A stretch of DNA of 10,793 nt, taken from Candidatus Mesolinea sp. UBA5823. GTDB taxonomy: Bacteria; Chloroflexota; Anaerolineae; Anaerolineales; Anaerolineaceae. Positions 6,538-10,793 of the stretch are shown here, one piece after another. The stretch spans positions 6,527-17,319 of the forward strand of contig DICP01000089.1 of assembly GCA_002417685.1 (NCBI GenBank), written 5' to 3'. A program made the translations under genes and the position numbers. The first letter of the stretch is position 1; each line of letters starts with the position of its first letter. The notes beneath the pieces are model-generated. The model was given only the letters and a program-made list of their open reading frames with translations. It searched no databases and was not told the DNA's origin.

Positions 6538-7692
6538 ATGATTTATACCAGGCAACAACTGGAAGAATATGAGAGCCAAACCTTGGCGTCTTATGCTGTT
6601 CACAGCAAAGATTCAAAAGGTCGGCTTCACCCAGAAGAAGAGGCTGACTTTCGGCCTCGTTTTCAGCGTGACCGCGAGCGCATTCTGCATACAACCGCAT
6701 TCCGCCGTCTGGAATATAAAACCCAAGTATTCATCAACCACGAGGGCGATTATTACCGCACTCGCCTAACCCACACGCTTGAGGTGGCTCAAATTGGGCG
6801 CTCGGTCGCCCGCTCTTTGGGGTTGAATGAAGATTTGGTCGAGACCATCTGCTTAGCGCACGACCTTGGCCACCCGCCTTTTGGGCACTCCGGCGAAAGT
6901 GCCCTCTCACGCCTGATGAAAGACTTCGGCGGGTTTAACCATAACAGTCAATCTCTCCGCATTGTTACCATGCTCGAAGCGCGTTACCCAGACTTCCCCG
7001 GTCTGAATTTGAGCTGGGAAGTATTGGAAGGCATGGTTAAACACGAAACAGATTATGATATCGCTGAAGCGAAGCAGTTCAACCCAGAGCTGCGCGGGCA
7101 CTTGGAAGCGCAAATTGCCAATTTGGCTGATGATTTGGCTTACACATCTCATGATTTGGATGATGGCTTGCGCTCTGGCATGATCACACCGAACCAACTG
7201 GATGGCATTGCCCTTTGGGAGATTATCAATGAGAGCATCGGCCGGCGACGCAGTGAAACTCTGGATTCCCTTTCCCGCCATCAGATTATCCGCCGCTTGA
7301 TAAATTTTGAGGTCACAGACCTCATCCAATCCACCGATCGCTACTTGCGCCGCAGCAACGTCAAAACAGCACTCGACGTACAAAAGCTGCCTTTTAATGT
7401 GGCTGGATTTAGTGAGGACATGTACCGCCGTAATCGCGAACTTAAGGATTTTCTCTTCTCGAACCTCTACCGTCATTATCGCGTCGTGCGTATGGCTGCC
7501 AAATCAGAAATTATAGTGACAGAACTTTTCAATATTTATCAAGCCAATCCGAAAACACTGCCTACAGAGGTTCAGGAATTTATACCCGAGCGGGGGTTGG
7601 AACGGACGATTTGCGATTACATCGCCGGCATGACCGACCGCTTCGCAATCGATGAATATAAACGCCTGTTTTATGCAGACGTATTACCATAG
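6538..7692 (+). CDS. dgt: dGTP triphosphohydrolase-like HD-domain protein
   Basis: A 384-residue member of the dGTPase family. Family enzymes hydrolyse dGTP, or other dNTPs in many bacteria, to the deoxynucleoside plus triphosphate and so control dNTP pools. The start matches the family (QQLEEYESQTLASYAVHSKDSKGR). The nucleotide-site region HTTAFRRLEYKTQV (51-64) precedes the HD metal site: H79 in TRLTHTLEV, H108-D109 in LAHDLGHPPFGH, and an aspartate of ADDLAY (198-199). The histidine pair of GHPPFGHSGE (111-120) is intact. NTP specificity cannot be read from the sequence. The start at 6538 is chosen from the Shine-Dalgarno and family length; the frame stays open to a GTG at 6472 that would add 22 unmatched residues. 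greA follows after 11 bases, and its Shine-Dalgarno overlaps the dgt stop, so the two are co-transcribed. Confidence 0.92.
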   Translation: MIYTRQQLEEYESQTLASYAVHSKDSKGRLHPEEEADFRPRFQRDRERILHTTAFRRLEYKTQVFINHEGDYYRTRLTHTLEVAQIGRSVARSLGLNEDLVETICLAHDLGHPPFGHSGESALSRLMKDFGGFNHNSQSLRIVTMLEARYPDFPGLNLSWEVLEGMVKHETDYDIAEAKQFNPELRGHLEAQIANLADDLAYTSHDLDDGLRSGMITPNQLDGIALWEIINESIGRRRSETLDSLSRHQIIRRLINFEVTDLIQSTDRYLRRSNVKTALDVQKLPFNVAGFSEDMYRRNRELKDFLFSNLYRHYRVVRMAAKSEIIVTELFNIYQANPKTLPTEVQEFIPERGLERTICDYIAGMTDRFAIDEYKRLFYADVLP

Positions 7693-7703
7693 GAAGTTTA
7701 TCA

Positions 7704-8174
7704 ATGATAGGAAATGAGCAATTTATTACACGAGCAGGAAAACTTAAGTTAGAGCAGGAATTAGCCGAACTAGAAGGTCCACGCCGCCAAGAGATCTCCC
7801 GTCGTCTCAAGAGTGCGATTGAAATGGGTGATCTTTCAGAAAATGCAGACTACATTTCTGCGAAAGAAGACCAGGGGTTCCTCGAAGGCCGTATCCAGGA
7901 AATCAAAGCCATTCTCAAGAACGCAATCGTTGTTGATGAAAACAATACCAATACCCACGAAATCCAGATTGGCAACAAAGTTACGCTTCAAGAAGGCGAT
8001 TACCCTGAAGAAGTCTATGAACTAGTGGGGGCTAATGAAGCTGACCCGAAGGCGGGCAAAATTTCTTACGAATCGCCCTTAGGCGCAGCTCTCATTGGGA
8101 AACACAAAGGCGACACTATCGTCGTAAATGCACCTGGCGGCACGATACATTTCAAAGTCGTTAAAATTGAGTAA
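7704..8174 (+). CDS. greA: Transcription elongation factor GreA
   Basis: A 156-residue GreA of normal length. It enters the RNA polymerase secondary channel and stimulates cleavage of backtracked RNA. The N-terminal coiled coil covers about residues 8-75, with the acidic tip GDLSENADY (42-50) carrying D43 and E46, equivalent to the cleavage-stimulating pair D41/E44 of E. coli GreA. The C-terminal FKBP-like domain has YESPLGAALIGKHKGD (122-137), and the protein ends FKVVKIE. The start is supported by AGGAAG 7 bases upstream, overlapping the dgt TAG. It is the second gene of the dgt operon and is closed by a strong intrinsic terminator. Confidence 0.96.
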   Translation: MIGNEQFITRAGKLKLEQELAELEGPRRQEISRRLKSAIEMGDLSENADYISAKEDQGFLEGRIQEIKAILKNAIVVDENNTNTHEIQIGNKVTLQEGDYPEEVYELVGANEADPKAGKISYESPLGAALIGKHKGDTIVVNAPGGTIHFKVVKIE

Positions 8175-8192
8175 TAAGGCTAAATCAATGCG

Positions 8193-8232
8193 AACCGGCT
8201 GGAAGATTTACTTAAGCTCCAGCCGGTTTTTT
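8193..8232 (+). terminator. Intrinsic terminator of dgt-greA
   Basis: A perfect 11-bp GC-rich stem, AACCGGCTGGA (8193-8203) with TCCAGCCGGTT (8218-8228), has a 14-base loop and a six-T run at 8227-8232. It begins 18 bases after the greA stop. On the minus strand, where the opposing gene ends at 8248, the hairpin is not followed by a T run, so it is strong mainly for the plus strand though it may slow both. Confidence 0.92.
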
Positions 8233-8247
8233 CACATTTTAGTGTTT

Positions 8248-9378
8248 TTACCGACGATAAACAGCTAATTCTACCGTCGCGCGTTGGAAATAACTCTGCG
8301 GTGGCAAGGGTAAATCACCATAAGCCATGTCCACGATGCGAGCTTCCATGCGCAGCGTTGCAGTCTCCAACTCAAATAGTTTGCCAGGTTCAGCTAAGAC
8401 GGGTTCACCCTTTATTTCCAAACGTTGACGGAAATTGGGGTCATTGAAGATATGTTCGCTCATCATTACTTTCGTGACTGTCTGAATATCGTTTTTATCA
8501 AACAGCCAGATTTCAAAAGCAGAAATCTTTTTGGGATCACCGACACCGATCGTATCAGAAATGCTTACGCCGCATTCTCCTAAGAATTCACCATTGGGTG
8601 CATCAAAGGTAAAAGAATCATCATATAAGTCATCCCCAAACATATATGTGGTCATAAATTGGGCTATCGGTTTCTCCTGTACCATAGTTGCACGGTTAGT
8701 CTGAGCTTTAGGCGCGGAAACAACCGCAGGGGTTGATGTAGAGGCATTCCGGGTAGCAAAAGGCGTGGCTACGGGTTGGTGATTAACTGGAATACTTTGA
8801 GTGGAAGCGCGAGCGCGAACTGTTGCAGGCACTGCTGCAGGGCGAATGTTATCCAAAGCGCCAGGATGTGTTTTTACGCGGTTGCTATAGAAAAAGAAGT
8901 AAATGAAGGCTGCGCCCGCCACAAGTAAGCCAAGCAATATTAAGCCTAATTTAAGCAAGGGATTCCCATCTTTTTCCGCAACTGCATCGGTATTGGTCTG
9001 CTCCCCAGTAGTTGCTGGAGAAAGCGCAACGAGTTCAGCATTTACGGCTGTAACAAAGCGGTTAATTTGATCTTGATTGAGGAAACCTGGGTTCGCTTGG
9101 ACTTCAGCTAAGGTTGCCTCGGCTTGGCTGCCCAGTTCTTGATAAAGCTGCTGTGCTTTAGCTTGGTCATAAGTCAAGTTGTAATTGGTAATGACCATGC
9201 GCAGGTAATCTACACGCAGGTCAGAGCGCATAGTTTCGGCATTGGTATCCACCCATTGTACGGGCCAGATCACCCAGCCGATGAGTAAACCTACAAGTAA
9301 GCCTAAAATTGCAGCTGAAATCACTAACTTCTTAGGTTCCCGTAGTTCAGTTTTGATGGTGTCGATAATGTTTTCCAT
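8248..9378 (-). CDS. Uncharacterised two-helix membrane protein with a cytoplasmic C-terminal domain
   Basis: A 376-residue protein with no function I can name. A basic N-terminus (KTELREPKK) precedes helix 1 (about 18-40, ending GWVIWPVQWVDT). A helical segment of about 100 residues follows (VDYLRMVITNYNLTYDQAKA onward), predicted to be outside. Helix 2 (about 141-164) is followed by a basic patch, a linker of about 65 residues rich in Ala, Thr, Pro and Val (175-240), and a mixed domain (241-376) with FGDDLYDDSFTFD and SAFEIWLFDKNDI. Charge distribution puts both termini in the cytoplasm. The GWVI-P-x-x-W/Y-VDT segment followed by a leucine/alanine-rich region recalls a lineage-typical family of Anaerolineae hypothetical proteins (from memory). 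The start at 9378 is preferred over the ATG at 9414, because GAGGTG lies 7 bases upstream and MENIIDTIKTEL makes a normal amphipathic N-terminus. It sits 59 bases behind topA on the same strand. Confidence 0.8.
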   Translation of the reverse strand: MENIIDTIKTELREPKKLVISAAILGLLVGLLIGWVIWPVQWVDTNAETMRSDLRVDYLRMVITNYNLTYDQAKAQQLYQELGSQAEATLAEVQANPGFLNQDQINRFVTAVNAELVALSPATTGEQTNTDAVAEKDGNPLLKLGLILLGLLVAGAAFIYFFFYSNRVKTHPGALDNIRPAAVPATVRARASTQSIPVNHQPVATPFATRNASTSTPAVVSAPKAQTNRATMVQEKPIAQFMTTYMFGDDLYDDSFTFDAPNGEFLGECGVSISDTIGVGDPKKISAFEIWLFDKNDIQTVTKVMMSEHIFNDPNFRQRLEIKGEPVLAEPGKLFELETATLRMEARIVDMAYGDLPLPPQSYFQRATVELAVYRR

Positions 9379-9380
9379 GT

Positions 9381-9426
9381 TCCTGCACCTCTTTTTAATA
9401 GTAAGCCTATTCATGGAGATGCAGGA
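9381..9426 (-). repeat. Inverted repeat covering the ribosome site of the two-helix protein gene
   Basis: TCCTGCA (9381-9387) and TGCAGGA (9420-9426) are perfect 7-bp complements separated by 32 bases. In the minus-strand mRNA the 3' arm overlaps the Shine-Dalgarno region (GAGGTG, 9386-9391) and lies just before the ATG at 9378. Pairing could lower translation of the gene behind topA. The repeat is plain; a regulatory role is inference. Confidence 0.35.
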
Positions 9427-9437
9427 TTCATACCAAT

Positions 9438-10793
9438 TTAGCTTTCCTGAGGCTGCAGCTCTTCAAGGTCAAAGACATTTTCGCAATTAAGGCAGCGGGC
9501 ATGATGTTTATTTTGTGCCACCAGCGTTCCCCCGCAATTGGGGCATGCTGTTTCTAGCGGTTGGTTCCAAGATGTAAAGTCGCACTCTGGGTAGCGCGAG
9601 CAGCCATAGAAGACCCTCCCTTTACGGGTGCGCTTTCGTACGACTTCACCTTCTTTGCACTTGGGGCATTTGATCCCAATGGTTTCTAAGTAACTTTCGG
9701 TATAGCGGCAGGTTGGGAAGTTACTGCAGCTAATAAATTTGCCAAATCTCCCATTGCGCAAGACAAGCTCATGGCCACATTCTGGGCATTCACGTCCGAG
9801 CTTTTCTGGTTCGATTTTAGTAACCGGCATATTTTCCTTGGCGTGTGCTAAGCTGGCTTCGAAGGGACCATAAAATTCCCGCATCACCTCCACCCAATCC
9901 ACTTTTCCATTGGCAATCTCATCCAGCTGATCCTCCATTTCTGAAGTAAAACCGATATCCACAATCTCTGGGAAATACTTTACGAGTAAGTCGTTGACGA
10001 TAAAACCAACTTCTGTGGGAATCAGACGTTTCTTTTCCATGGTGACGTAACCGCGTGCTTGAATGGTCGAAAGGATCGGAGAGTACGTTGATGGACGCCC
10101 AATCTTATTCTCTTCCAAAACCTGTATGAGCGATGCTTCACTATATCGGGGTGGCGGTTGGGTAAAGTGTTGCGATGGATCCACCTTAATCAGCTCTTGC
10201 TTTTGACCTTCCGCCATTTCCTCCAAGGGCAATTCCGCTTCTTCTTCCTGTTCGGACTCGTCCTCATTTTTGGCTTCTTCATAAACTACCTTAAAGCCCT
10301 TGAAGATTAACTTACTTGAGGTGGCACGGAAAAGGTAGTTGTTCTTCTCCGATTTTCCTTCGACTTCGACTGTGGTCGTTTCAAGGATTGCTGGTACCAT
10401 TTGCGAAGCGACAAAGCGCTTCCAAATCAGGTTGTAAAGCTGGTATTGATCATTAGTCAGATACTGCTTAATGTCAGCTGGTTTATACATTACCGAGGTT
10501 GGACGGATAGCTTCGTGAGCTTCCTGTGCGGATGCGGCTCGGGTTTTATACTGCGGCACTTGCTCAGGCAAGTATTCATCGCCGAAGTTCGCTTTAATAT
10601 AAGAACGTGCCTCGATAATGGCTTTGGGTGCAACATGCACAGAGTCCGTACGCATATAGGTTATCAAGCCTGTTTCACCGCCATTACCAATATCAATGCC
10701 CTCGTAGAGCTGTTGTGCAACAGCCATGGTCTTCTTCGCTGAGAAGCCCAAACGTCGTGAGGCATCCTGTTGCATGGTGCTGGTGATGAAAGG
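9438..10793 (-). CDS. topA: DNA topoisomerase I (type IA), C-terminal part, 5' end outside the window
   Basis: The visible 451 residues are the C-terminal part of topoisomerase I, which relaxes negative supercoils by cutting one strand through a tyrosyl link. The frame is open to the window edge and begins PFITST before MQQDASRRLGFSAKKTM, so the Met at 10775 is internal. The active-site tyrosine is Y46 of the visible part, in GLITYMRTDS, followed by HEAIRPT (93-99). An acidic loop lies near 172-195, then RYSEASLIQVLEENKIGRPS. The tail has three four-cysteine zinc ribbons: C336/C339/C356/C362, C376/C379/C398/C404 and C417/C420/C434/C437. It ends in an acidic tail. The N-terminal Toprim domain and the promoter are off the right edge. 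It is probably co-transcribed with the two-helix membrane protein 59 bases downstream. Confidence 0.96.
   Translation of the reverse strand, partial: PFITSTMQQDASRRLGFSAKKTMAVAQQLYEGIDIGNGGETGLITYMRTDSVHVAPKAIIEARSYIKANFGDEYLPEQVPQYKTRAASAQEAHEAIRPTSVMYKPADIKQYLTNDQYQLYNLIWKRFVASQMVPAILETTTVEVEGKSEKNNYLFRATSSKLIFKGFKVVYEEAKNEDESEQEEEAELPLEEMAEGQKQELIKVDPSQHFTQPPPRYSEASLIQVLEENKIGRPSTYSPILSTIQARGYVTMEKKRLIPTEVGFIVNDLLVKYFPEIVDIGFTSEMEDQLDEIANGKVDWVEVMREFYGPFEASLAHAKENMPVTKIEPEKLGRECPECGHELVLRNGRFGKFISCSNFPTCRYTESYLETIGIKCPKCKEGEVVRKRTRKGRVFYGCSRYPECDFTSWNQPLETACPNCGGTLVAQNKHHARCLNCENVFDLEELQPQES

Noticed and set aside
6907..7476. Long antisense open frame (about 189 residues) inside dgt
   Set aside because: It lies fully opposite a well-supported HD-domain gene and has no recognisable motif or Shine-Dalgarno. 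It is a codon-bias shadow.
9379..9414. ATG at 9414 as the start of the two-helix membrane protein
   Set aside because: It adds a short basic peptide (MNRLTIKKRCRN) that runs over the GAGGTG Shine-Dalgarno of the ATG at 9378, and it has no comparable motif of its own.
9242..9490. Plus-strand open frame bridging the topA/membrane protein junction
   Set aside because: It is antisense to two supported genes, is short, and has no family features.
10775..10793. Met codon at 10775 as the topA start
   Set aside because: The frame continues upstream as PFITST, the conserved residues preceding this point in topoisomerase I, so the gene is cut by the window edge.
1..10793. CRISPR arrays, tRNA or rRNA genes, insertion sequences, phage or defence genes
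   Set aside because: No regular direct repeats, tRNA-like clover elements, transposase motifs or terminal inverted repeats were seen; the window is gene-dense housekeeping and isoprenoid DNA.

Overview
The window is compact bacterial DNA with nine protein genes, no gaps above about 140 bases, and no RNA genes, mobile elements or CRISPR. The likely source is a Chloroflexota bacterium, probably Anaerolineae. This rests on a mevalonate kinase plus an isopentenyl phosphate kinase in an otherwise bacterial gene set, together with a two-helix membrane protein of a type I associate with that class. The assignment is an inference from gene content, not a measured phylogeny.

Layout, left to right. 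(1) A minus-strand operon, tlyA - lepA - flippase-like membrane protein (3698 down to 56), covers ribosome methylation, a translational GTPase and an inner-membrane protein. (2) A 72-base divergent promoter region (3699-3770) lies between tlyA and the next operon. (3) A plus-strand operon (3771-6400) encodes a UbiA-family prenyltransferase resembling decaprenyl-phosphate phosphoribosyltransferase, a mevalonate kinase and an isopentenyl phosphate kinase. It ends in a terminator-like hairpin at 6396-6427. (4) A plus-strand pair, dgt - greA (6538-8174), has its own perfect TATAAT box inside a palindrome and ends in a strong intrinsic terminator (8193-8232). (5) A converging minus-strand pair consists of topA (3' part only, running off the right edge) followed by an uncharacterised two-helix membrane protein (9378 down to 8248).

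How the genes work together. The central operon is an isoprenoid module. Mevalonate kinase makes 5-phosphomevalonate and isopentenyl phosphate kinase makes IPP, which fits the alternative mevalonate pathway (decarboxylation before the second phosphorylation). The decarboxylase is not in the window. The prenyltransferase would use a downstream polyprenyl phosphate. The remaining genes are housekeeping: translation (lepA, tlyA), nucleotide pools (dgt), transcription elongation (greA) and DNA topology (topA).

The points most worth a second look are the isoprenoid operon, the apparently leaderless starts of both divergent genes, the dyad over the dgt -10 box, and the unknown protein behind topA.
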